18,773 bases of DNA from UBA920 sp038257015 (GTDB taxonomy: Bacteria > Patescibacteriota > Doudnabacteria > UBA920). A program made the translations under genes and the position numbers. Below the pieces are notes generated by a model. The model ran no database searches, had not been told where the DNA came from, and worked only from the letters and a program-made list of their open reading frames with translations. Where the stretch lies: the NCBI GenBank assembly GCA_038257015.1, contig JBBSJS010000016.1, positions 1 to 18,773 of the forward strand. Direction: 5' to 3'. Each line of letters opens with the position of its first letter. Position 1 is the stretch's first letter. This document shows positions 14,074 through 18,773 of this stretch, one piece after another.

Positions 14074-14154
14074 ATGTTCAAGAAAATTTGGTGGGCGATT
14101 GAATATGTAATTGGATATATCCTCAATAATATCGGTAAGAAGATCACCGGCTAG
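14074..14154 (+). CDS. Possible 26-aa amphipathic peptide
   Basis: ATG 14074 to TAG 14154 encodes MFKKIWWAIEYVIGYILNNI plus GKKITG. Two Trp, regularly spaced Ile/Tyr/Val and Lys at both ends give an amphipathic cationic helix pattern. No Shine-Dalgarno site precedes it; the promoter-like TTGAAA/TAATGT pair upstream would place a start near 14051. So short an ORF can arise by chance; the composition is the only reason to list it. Confidence 0.25.
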   Translation: MFKKIWWAIEYVIGYILNNIGKKITG

Positions 14155-14206
14155 TTTGGATATTTCAATAAACTGTGTTATTATCGATATATAGACTATT
14201 AAAGTT

Positions 14207-14212
14207 TATAAG
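14207..14212 (+). promoter_or_regulatory. -10 box of the HU-type gene, leaderless arrangement
   Basis: TATAAG, then 7 nt, then the ATG at 14220. No Shine-Dalgarno site and no obvious -35. Confidence 0.45.
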
Positions 14213-14219
14213 AGCTTCT

Positions 14220-14516
14220 ATGAATAAATCACACTTAATTGAAGTTTTGGCGGCTAGGCTGTCGATTACATATACTGAAGCAGAGCGAATGCTTAACTCT
14301 CTTATCAGTTTAATTTACGAAACTTTGCGCAGCGGAGATAAAGTTAACATTAGCGGTTTTGGCCAGTTCAGCGTATCTCACAGAGCTCCCAGAATCGGAG
14401 TTAATCCACGCAATCCATCACAGAAAATTCAAATTCCAGAACTTAATACTCCAAAGTTTAAAGCTGGTGAGGCATTCAAAGATGCTGTAAAGCTTCGTCC
14501 AAACTCTGGTAACTAG
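14220..14516 (+). CDS. HU-family nucleoid DNA-binding protein (98 aa)
   Basis: Dimeric DNA-bending protein of the nucleoid (HU/IHF family). The N-terminal helices MNKSHLIEVLAARLSITYTE lead into GDKVNISGFGQFSVSHRAPR (39-58) and the DNA-clamping arm GVNPRNPSQKIQIPELNTPK (60-79), with the intercalating proline at P63. The end FKAGEAFKDAVK is typical. Length is close to the usual 90. ATG 14220 matches the family start; an upstream ATG at 14175 would add 15 unrelated residues. A strong terminator follows. Confidence 0.95.
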   Translation: MNKSHLIEVLAARLSITYTEAERMLNSLISLIYETLRSGDKVNISGFGQFSVSHRAPRIGVNPRNPSQKIQIPELNTPKFKAGEAFKDAVKLRPNSGN

Positions 14517-14526
14517 ATACAAAATT

Positions 14527-14561
14527 AAAAACCGCCTCGGTTATTACCGGGCGGTTTTTTT
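14527..14561. terminator. Bidirectional terminator between the HU gene and the convergent membrane-protein gene
   Basis: AAAAACCGCC (14527-14536) pairs with GGCGGTTTTT (14550-14559), with an inner CGGT-TATT-ACCG stem, one bulged T, and a T-run continuing. The A-run on the left arm gives U's on the minus strand as well. Confidence 0.92.
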
Positions 14562-14565
14562 ATTT

Positions 14566-15525
14566 CTAATTTAGAATAATTTCAGATTCCAACGGTGTTG
14601 TCATTTGGCCTTCCCATTCTTCGTTGCTCTCGTAATCTTCTTCCGATGATTCACCATCTCCAGAGTCTGACATAGACTGGTCTACTTTTTCTTGGAAGCT
14701 TTCCCAATCTGTCCCTGCACCAATACTGAACCCAACAATACTAGCAATGATAGCGATTCCGGCAACTACTGCTAGTAACTTATAGTACCAGTCACCTCTA
14801 GGGGTCGGGTTGGTTGGGTTTGCTGAGAGTTGTTTGTATGCGATATAACCTAGTAGATAGCTAAAAGGCGTGATAATGATAGTAATCGGGCTAGTCTCGA
14901 AGCCTGTCATCATCATTACAAATAGAATAATTAACATAGCGAAAACTAACACACCAAACATATTCCACCATCGTCCACGGATCAAATCTCGACTACGCTT
15001 GAAAGCCTGCCAAGTTGTTAGGTTCTCAATCACAGCTACATACAATACAAGATACAAGCTAACAAATACAATTATTCCGGGAATGATAAAAAATATAGAA
15101 CCCGCAAACATTGCAAGCAAGGCAAGTAAATACGTCGGCATCAACGGTTTGATTTTCGGCAAAGCATTGAGCAATGCTTGGCGCACTGTAATATACTCTT
15201 CAGAATGAATAACATTTAATGAGGCGATAAAGGACCACAAGGTGACTGCCAATATTGCAATTATTATTGCTAATAAACTAAGTGCGAATATAAAGACAGT
15301 TAAAGCTGGGATTTTGATAAGCAAACTTATGCCCACTAAAATCGCAGCAGGTATGCTTACCGCAATCATAGCTCCGAGCATTGAGGCTAACATTATCAAA
15401 TCGATACCTAGTAGGCGCCATATCTTACTTTTAGCTAGCTCCCATGCTTCATCTAGAAGTTGGAGAAGACTGAGTTTGTATGTTCTGGCGGGAAGAGCAG
15501 CTTGAACATTATTTTCTTGTTCCAT
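14566..15525 (-). CDS. Polytopic membrane protein, GPDPase-membrane-domain-like (319 aa)
   Basis: Integral membrane protein with about six hydrophobic segments. These are approximately 40-72, 75-105, 130-150, 150-168, 195-212 and 218-230, with a further one near 250-270. The segment WQAFKRSRDLIRGRWWNMFG between helices matches the 'A..rS..L..Grww..f' signature seen in glycerophosphodiester phosphodiesterase membrane domains and related DUFs. There is no catalytic GPDPase domain, so no enzymatic role can be claimed. The C-terminus is acidic and low-complexity (SMSDSGDGESSEEDYESNEE). Start ATG 15525; TAAACT 6 nt upstream may be a leaderless -10 box (TTCAAC 17 nt further). Single gene. Confidence 0.8.
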   Translation of the reverse strand: MEQENNVQAALPARTYKLSLLQLLDEAWELAKSKIWRLLGIDLIMLASMLGAMIAVSIPAAILVGISLLIKIPALTVFIFALSLLAIIIAILAVTLWSFIASLNVIHSEEYITVRQALLNALPKIKPLMPTYLLALLAMFAGSIFFIIPGIIVFVSLYLVLYVAVIENLTTWQAFKRSRDLIRGRWWNMFGVLVFAMLIILFVMMMTGFETSPITIIITPFSYLLGYIAYKQLSANPTNPTPRGDWYYKLLAVVAGIAIIASIVGFSIGAGTDWESFQEKVDQSMSDSGDGESSEEDYESNEEWEGQMTTPLESEIILN

Positions 15526-15624
15526 AAATATAGTTTAATAGTAACTTAATCATAGTTGAAAAGGACTATATACACAACATTGTAAAGTTGTTGTTTTCTT
15601 CGATTCCTCAACTAATCATTTCAA

Positions 15625-15655
15625 AGAAAAAATACCACTGACATGGTGTCCTTTC
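15625..15655 (-). terminator. Weak terminator after the truncated tRNA-Gly copy
   Basis: On the minus strand ACCA-TGTCAG-TGGT followed by ATTTTTTCTTTG. The stem is short, but the position matches that of the terminator behind the intact tRNA-Gly gene. Confidence 0.4.
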
Positions 15656-15673
15656 TTTGGAGCGGGTAGGGGG
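15656..15673 (-). pseudogene. Truncated second copy of the tRNA-Gly 3' end
   Basis: 18 bp identical to 15798-15815: CCCCC of the T-arm, the 3' acceptor strand TACCCGC, discriminator T and CCA. The remaining tRNA body is missing; in its place on the minus strand is a GCCGAAC...GTTCGGC hairpin. A T-run hairpin follows, as behind the real gene. Either a decayed tandem tRNA duplicate or an attachment-site scar. Confidence 0.65.
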
Positions 15674-15765
15674 CCGAACATACGTTCGGCATTTCCACTA
15701 ACATTTCCACCTACGGTGGAAATGGAGGTTGGTCAGAATCTTCGATCCTACTACCATTATTCCAA
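15674..15765. repeat. Hairpin-rich spacer between truncated and intact tRNA-Gly
   Basis: Contains CCGAAC-ATAC-GTTCGG and a CATTTCCACC-TAC-GGTGGAAATG stem preceded by a direct CATTTCCAC copy. No ORF. Confidence 0.5.
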
Positions 15766-15791
15766 ACAAAAAATCCCGAACAGGTCGGAAT
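15766..15791 (-). terminator. Terminator of the tRNA-Pro/tRNA-Gly unit
   Basis: On the minus strand ATTCCGA-CCTGT-TCGGGAT (7-bp stem with one G-T pair) followed by TTTTTTG, 9 nt after the encoded CCA. Confidence 0.85.
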
Positions 15792-15799
15792 ATTTTGTT

Positions 15800-15874
15800 T
15801 GGAGCGGGTAGGGGGAATCGAACCCCCATCATCAGTTTGGAAAACTGAGATAATAACCATTATACGATACCCGC
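15800..15874 (-). tRNA. tRNA-Gly (anticodon UCC)
   Basis: 75 nt including encoded CCA. Acceptor GCGGGTA pairs with TACCCGC (15868-15874 with 15804-15810). The anticodon stem TCAGT/ACTGA encloses loop TTTCCAA with anticodon TCC. The T-arm is GGGGG-TTCGATT-CCCCC. The discriminator base is U, as is usual for bacterial tRNA-Gly, followed by CCA. It lies downstream of tRNA-Pro on the same strand and is followed by a terminator. Confidence 0.97.
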
Positions 15875-15933
15875 ACGCACTGGTTTTGCTAATAACTAAA
15901 AATTGAAATTTCTATTTGAACTGAGACGACTGA

Positions 15934-15947
15934 GGGCCAGATGGCCC
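15934..15947. repeat. Short GC-rich hairpin after tRNA-Pro
   Basis: GGGCC-AGAT-GGCCC, 1 nt beyond the tRNA-Pro CCA on the minus strand. No T-run, so perhaps a processing or spacer structure between the two tRNAs. Confidence 0.5.
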
Positions 15948-15948
15948 G

Positions 15949-16025
15949 TGGTCGGGAACCCGGGACTCGAACCCGGAACCTCTCGGTCCCAAACCGAGTG
16001 CTCTAGCCAATTGAGCCAGTTCCCG
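15949..16025 (-). tRNA. tRNA-Pro (anticodon UGG)
   Basis: 77 nt including encoded CCA. Acceptor CGGGAAC pairs with GTTCCCG. The anticodon stem CTCGG/CCGAG encloses loop TTTGGGA with anticodon TGG. The T-arm is CCGGG-TTCGAGT-CCCGG, followed by discriminator A and CCA. First of two tRNAs on the minus strand. Confidence 0.97.
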
Positions 16026-16165
16026 TAAATTACCTTGAAGGGGACAACCCATGAAGGGGTTTTCCCTTTCAACGCTAATCCGTAAACGGAATCGCTGCTA
16101 CCTCTTTCCAATGACACTTCGCAACTGGCAAAGCCAGATTGCTTCGTGTTTAAAATCTATAAAGC
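16026..16165. repeat. Hairpin cluster upstream of the tRNAs
   Basis: Three inverted repeats and no gene. Positions about 16036-16072 hold a nested AAGGGG...CCCTTT stem with an inner ACCC...GGGGT. TCCGT-AA-ACGGA lies at about 16079-16090. ACACTTCGCAA...TTGCTTCGTGT at 16114-16149 has an inner CTGGC-AAA-GCCAG and a symmetric internal loop. This would be the transcribed leader of the tRNA unit if the promoter at 16166-16195 is correct. Confidence 0.5.
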
Positions 16166-16195
16166 ATTATATCTCAACTGCTTGGGTGCAGTCGA
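16166..16195 (-). promoter_or_regulatory. Candidate promoter of the tRNA-Pro/tRNA-Gly unit
   Basis: Minus strand TCGACT (16190-16195), 18-nt spacer, perfect TATAAT (16166-16171). It would leave a leader of about 130 nt before tRNA-Pro. Confidence 0.4.
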
Positions 16196-16235
16196 ATGCT
16201 ATTTGTTAACAGATACCTCTTCATTAAAACTTTAC

Positions 16236-16283
16236 GTCATTCCCGCGCCTGTCTGTCGAAGGCAGGGAGGTGGGAATCGAGTC
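16236..16283. repeat. Interspersed palindromic repeat, GTCATTCCC...GGGAATC type
   Basis: ATTCCC (16239-16244) pairs with GGGAAT (16272-16277). Inside, CCTGTC pairs with GGCAGG around a TCGAA-containing loop. Resembles REP-like elements found in many bacteria and the 2759-2813 element. The rest of 16196-16404 shows no gene. Confidence 0.6.
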
Positions 16284-16404
16284 TTAAAAGTAGTTTTTGA
16301 ATTCTCTCGATTACTCAAAAGAACTCATGCTTACCAAACAATTTTACTGGAAAACTTGGCTTTTGGCAATAGGGGACAATTAAAAGACAACCCTAAGATA
16401 ATGC

Positions 16405-16410
16405 TATAAT
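16405..16410 (+). promoter_or_regulatory. -10 box of the HD-domain gene, leaderless arrangement
   Basis: Perfect TATAAT, 6 nt, then the ATG at 16417; no Shine-Dalgarno site. Same geometry as at rel. Confidence 0.6.
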
Positions 16411-16416
16411 CAGATT

Positions 16417-17094
16417 ATGAAAACTCCAAAGAAAACCACCAAGAAAGCTGTAGTAAAAACTGCTAGAAAAGCCACTCCAAAGCTACCGGTGAAGAAAAAG
16501 CACAATAACGGTACTCTCTATAAAGATATTACCAACTTCATTTACGAAGCGGGGAACTTAGCAAAAACTCCTCGTTCTGGGTTTTGGCTTTTAGGTTCTG
16601 GAAACCAGTCCGTGGCTGAACACACCGTACGCACAATTTTCATCACTTACTGTTTATGTAAACTTACCGAGAATGTTGATTTCTATAAAGCTGTCATGAT
16701 GGCACTCGTTCATGATTTCGGTGAAGGCAGAACCTCTGATCACAATTACGTTCATCAAAAATACGGACGTCTTTCAGAAGACATGGCCATGGATGAATTA
16801 GCAGAGACAATGCCATTTGGAAATGAAATTAAAGATTGGTACAAAGAGTCTGGTGCAAAAATTACTATGGAATCAAAATTAGTAAAAGACGCAGACCAAC
16901 TTGAATGGTTAGCATCTATGCGTGAAGAAGAGAGTAGGGGAAACACTAAAGCACACCGTTGGGCACAAATTGCAGAGAAGAGAATTAAAACTTCTGCAGG
17001 AAAAAAGATTGCTAAGATGTTAATGCAAACTCATCCTGATGAATGGTGGTTTGATGCCAAAGATCCGTGGTGGGTGGACAGGAATAAAAAATAA
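16417..17094 (+). CDS. HD-domain phosphohydrolase with lysine-rich N-terminal tail (225 aa)
   Basis: Metal-dependent HD hydrolase of the HD_3/YfbR-HDDC2 kind, whose studied members are 5'-deoxynucleotidases. Metal ligands are visible in order: SVAEH (H69), ALVHDFGEG (H99, D100, with E103) and VKDADQLEWL (D158 or D160). Residues about 1-28 (MKTPKKTTKKAVVKTARKAT, then PKLPVKKK) form a basic tail like those of histone-like proteins. It is not part of the usual family architecture and may bind nucleic acid; that is inference. A Trp-rich C-terminus (DEWWFDAKDPWWVDRNKK) is also notable. Preceded by a leaderless-type -10 box; no terminator is evident after it. Confidence 0.85.
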   Translation: MKTPKKTTKKAVVKTARKATPKLPVKKKHNNGTLYKDITNFIYEAGNLAKTPRSGFWLLGSGNQSVAEHTVRTIFITYCLCKLTENVDFYKAVMMALVHDFGEGRTSDHNYVHQKYGRLSEDMAMDELAETMPFGNEIKDWYKESGAKITMESKLVKDADQLEWLASMREEESRGNTKAHRWAQIAEKRIKTSAGKKIAKMLMQTHPDEWWFDAKDPWWVDRNKK

Positions 17095-17181
17095 AACAAA
17101 CAACAATTAAGTCAATTAAAGAATTAATTTAGACTAGTGCAAGAAATTTAAATTATCATCCCGTGCCCATTAGTTAGTAGG

Positions 17182-17190
17182 AAGGAGGTG
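17182..17190 (+). promoter_or_regulatory. Extended Shine-Dalgarno-like sequence without a real gene
   Basis: AAGGAGGTG is a 9-nt complement to the 16S rRNA 3' end. Only a 3-codon GTG or a 12-codon TTG reading frame follows. It lies before the promoter at 17227-17255, in a segment that can fold (GGTG...ATAG with CTATCACC). Function unknown. Confidence 0.5.
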
Positions 17191-17226
17191 GTTGCATAGA
17201 GCCAAAAACTATCACCAAAAAGGCAT

Positions 17227-17255
17227 TTGACTCCAAGACTACTTTGTTTTATAAT
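17227..17255 (+). promoter_or_regulatory. Strong promoter of the surface-protein leader RNA
   Basis: TTGACT (17227-17232), exact 17-nt spacer, TATAAT (17250-17255): near-consensus sigma-70. It predicts a start near 17262, about 700 nt before the next gene. Confidence 0.8.
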
Positions 17256-17261
17256 ACTTCT

Positions 17262-17969
17262 ATATCAAGTCTTCGCTCCTTACTTAAAGGCAAACTAATT
17301 CATATCGAATCAATCACTATAAAATTAAGTTAAACAACGGCCTTTTCTGCAAAACAAGCGTTATTTACTAATAGTTTTATGGTTTTTTTATACTCCAAGC
17401 TTGAAGGTCTATTAAAGCTTCAAAATATAATGACCATAAAAAAGCTTTTATGTAACACTTTTCCAACAAAGGTCGTCTAACTCGGTGCATAGGAAAAAGC
17501 TAGCTTTTAAAACTTAGCACTAGTGAACTGAAAACAACTGTCATCTATATTATAGAGAGACAACTAAATTTAGTTCGGTAGTTATACAGTTACAGCGACG
17601 AGTTCATAAGGTTAAAGGAAACTTTAACCATCGCACATTTAATTATTGACCTAGTCTATAAATTCACTTTCGAAGGTGCTCTATTAATAACACTGTAGTT
17701 ATGAAAATCTCTACAGCCGAGCTACTTGGTCGAACTTCATAAGCTAAATGGTTTTAGACAAGTTAATCAATAATCGGTCTTGAGTATTGCACACTTAGTT
17801 GTGCTCTAGAGCAACTTTGTTTGTCGCTCTACTGAAGCTCGTCAAAATTAAATTAAAATATTTTTTAAAGCCATTGATTGTCTCAATTGAATAATCAATT
17901 ATGCCGCCTCTCTTTTGTCATAAAATGAACACAAGCGAGAAACGACAACTTTAAAAAATGGAGTATTAA
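17262..17969 (+). ncRNA. Candidate long structured leader or non-coding RNA
   Basis: About 708 nt with no ORF of 60 codons or more in any frame. Inverted repeats found by eye include TTTTATGGT (17375-17383)/ACCATAAAA (17433-17441) with an inner TTGAAG/CTTCAA; GTGC (17485-17488)/GCAC (17517-17520) around AAAAGC-TA-GCTTTT; and GGTTAAAG-GAAA-CTTTAACC (17610-17629), a perfect 8-bp stem with a GNRA loop. Further ones are CACTT-TCGA-AGGTG (17665-17678), CTAAA-TGGT-TTTAG (17744-17757) and GCACA-CTTAGT-TGTGC. TTCATAAG recurs directly before two of these hairpins (17603-17610, 17736-17743). No intrinsic terminator with a GC stem is seen, so it may run into the 17970 gene as a 5' leader. A weaker TAAAAT (17921-17926) could be a gene-proximal promoter. 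Not recognised as tmRNA, RNase P or an intron. AT-richness makes some chance hairpins expected. Confidence 0.45.
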
Positions 17970-18773
17970 ATGTCTAATTTATTTAAAAAATTAGTTACTG
18001 GTGTAGCTACTAGCGCCTTGGTTCTTTCCATGTTCGCTGTAGGTGCTCCTGTAGCAGATGCTGCTACTGCTGGCGGAGTTTACTCCACTCCAGACGGTAC
18101 TGTATGGTTCGTTACTAGCGACATGCAAAAGCGTCCATTTACATCTGCTGGTGCTTTCTTGAGCTACGGATTCCTATCCTTCGCACAAGTTATGCCTGCT
18201 GATGCATCTGTAACTTCTCTTCCAACTGGTGCTTTTATCGCTCCAGCTGATGGCAAAATTTTCTGTGCTGCTGAAACCAAAGGTTCTGATGTAGCTGGAG
18301 AATGTGCCTTAATCACTGGTAGCATGAAGGCTTCCTTCACTTCTGCTGCAGTATTCGGGTTACAAGGTCACACTTTCTCCCGTGCAATTACTGGTGACTC
18401 TTCTTTCTTGACCAAAACTGCCAACATTGACAACGGCTCTGCCGCTCACCTTCCAGGTGTATTGATCAACAATGGTGGTACTGTTCAAATGGTAGTTTCC
18501 GGTGGTCTATGGGGTATCCCATCTATTGAAGTATTCAATTCTTGGGGTTACTCTTTTGCTGACGTAGTTCCTGCAAACGCTGCAGACGTCACTAAAGCTC
18601 AAATTGGTATTATCCCAGCTCGTACTGCTGGCAAATTAGTACCAAGTGGTATGACTGGTCCTATCACTCCAGGAAATGGTGGAACTGGAACTTTCAACCC
18701 TAATGGTGGAACTCAAGGTTCTATCAACGAATTCACTCTAGGTTCTCGTGACGAGACTGAAGCTCTTGAAAGC
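17970..18773 (+). CDS. S-layer-like secreted modular protein (C-terminus cut by window end)
   Basis: 268 residues are visible. The signal peptide is about 1-31 (LVTGVATSALVLSMFAVGAP, cleavage after VADA). Three modules follow at about 36-87 (PDGTVWFVTSDMQKRPFTSA), 88-152 (two Cys at 99 and 112; FSRAITGDSSFL) and 157-215 (NNGGTVQMVVSGGLWGIPSI; NSWGYSFADVVPANAAD). A Gly/Asn/Pro/Thr-rich linker (about 225-250) leads to unseen C-terminal sequence. All three modules align in order with the 5217 product. Codon choice (GCT, GGT, ACT, TTC, preferred Arg CGT) is more biased than in neighbouring genes, as in abundant proteins. ATG 17970 has GGAG 6 nt upstream. That GGAG lies in a 3-codon ORF (ATG 17958 to TAA) whose stop overlaps the start codon. 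Major surface-layer subunit is a reasonable inference, not proven. Confidence 0.82.
   Translation, partial: MSNLFKKLVTGVATSALVLSMFAVGAPVADAATAGGVYSTPDGTVWFVTSDMQKRPFTSAGAFLSYGFLSFAQVMPADASVTSLPTGAFIAPADGKIFCAAETKGSDVAGECALITGSMKASFTSAAVFGLQGHTFSRAITGDSSFLTKTANIDNGSAAHLPGVLINNGGTVQMVVSGGLWGIPSIEVFNSWGYSFADVVPANAADVTKAQIGIIPARTAGKLVPSGMTGPITPGNGGTGTFNPNGGTQGSINEFTLGSRDETEALES

Noticed and set aside
16146..16409. 87-codon ORF upstream of the HD gene
   Set aside because: It runs through a palindromic repeat, has no ribosome site, gives a composition unlike neighbours, and overlaps the HD gene's promoter.
17095..17969. tmRNA, RNase P RNA, group I/II intron or a decayed protein gene in the long gap
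   Set aside because: No tRNA-like ends, no RNase P P4 motif, no intron-type conserved core recognised, and no protein similarity visible in short frames. By-eye search only, so a weak member could be missed.

Overview
The window looks like a piece of chromosome from a reduced, AT-rich bacterium, most likely of the Candidate Phyla Radiation (Patescibacteria). Pointers are many short uncharacterised proteins, a secreted lamin-tail/NBR1-like protein with a C-terminal membrane anchor, modular S-layer-like surface proteins, and core genes without their usual neighbours. mutM and the NUDIX gene end in TGA, so TGA is a stop here and the recoded Gracilibacteria/Absconditabacteria are unlikely. This placement is inference; no rRNA gene is present.

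Layout. Positions 1-1265 (minus) hold most of a bifunctional Rel/SpoT (p)ppGpp enzyme, divergent from a small unknown gene with its own terminator. mutM follows (1805-2731). From 2870 to 5106 runs a tight same-strand cluster: small membrane protein, NUDIX hydrolase, unknown protein, nucleotidyltransferase-fold protein and two overlapping tiny membrane ORFs, closed by a strong terminator. A secreted surface protein (5217-6269) converges on a methyltransferase (minus). The methyltransferase is divergent from groES-groEL, which carry a perfect CIRCE operator. A small unknown gene (minus, 9347-9640) is divergent from a gene-free stretch (9716-10197) with a strong orphan promoter, a 21-bp hairpin ending in T residues, and 28-bp palindromic repeats. 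Next come a secreted unknown protein, rpmF, nusB, the lamin-tail protein, an HU-type protein and, on the minus strand, a polytopic membrane protein. Two minus-strand tRNA genes, Pro(UGG) and Gly(UCC), lie in hairpin-rich DNA that also holds a second copy of the tRNA-Gly 3' end. An HD-domain phosphohydrolase with a lysine-rich tail follows. Then an 875-base non-coding stretch with a near-consensus promoter and many hairpins leads into a second surface protein, cut by the window end.

How it fits together. Stress and housekeeping functions (Rel, GroESL, MutM, NusB, L32, HU) alternate with cell-surface genes. The two surface proteins share three modules in the same order and are paralogues. Several genes (rel, the methyltransferase, HU, the HD gene, perhaps mutM) have a -10 box only 6-8 nt before the ATG and no Shine-Dalgarno site, suggesting leaderless mRNAs. 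Others (groES, groEL, the small unknown genes) have strong AGGAGG-type sites. The most interesting unexplained element is the roughly 700-nt leader or non-coding RNA before the 17970 surface-protein gene, followed by the candidate small RNA at about 9794-9960.
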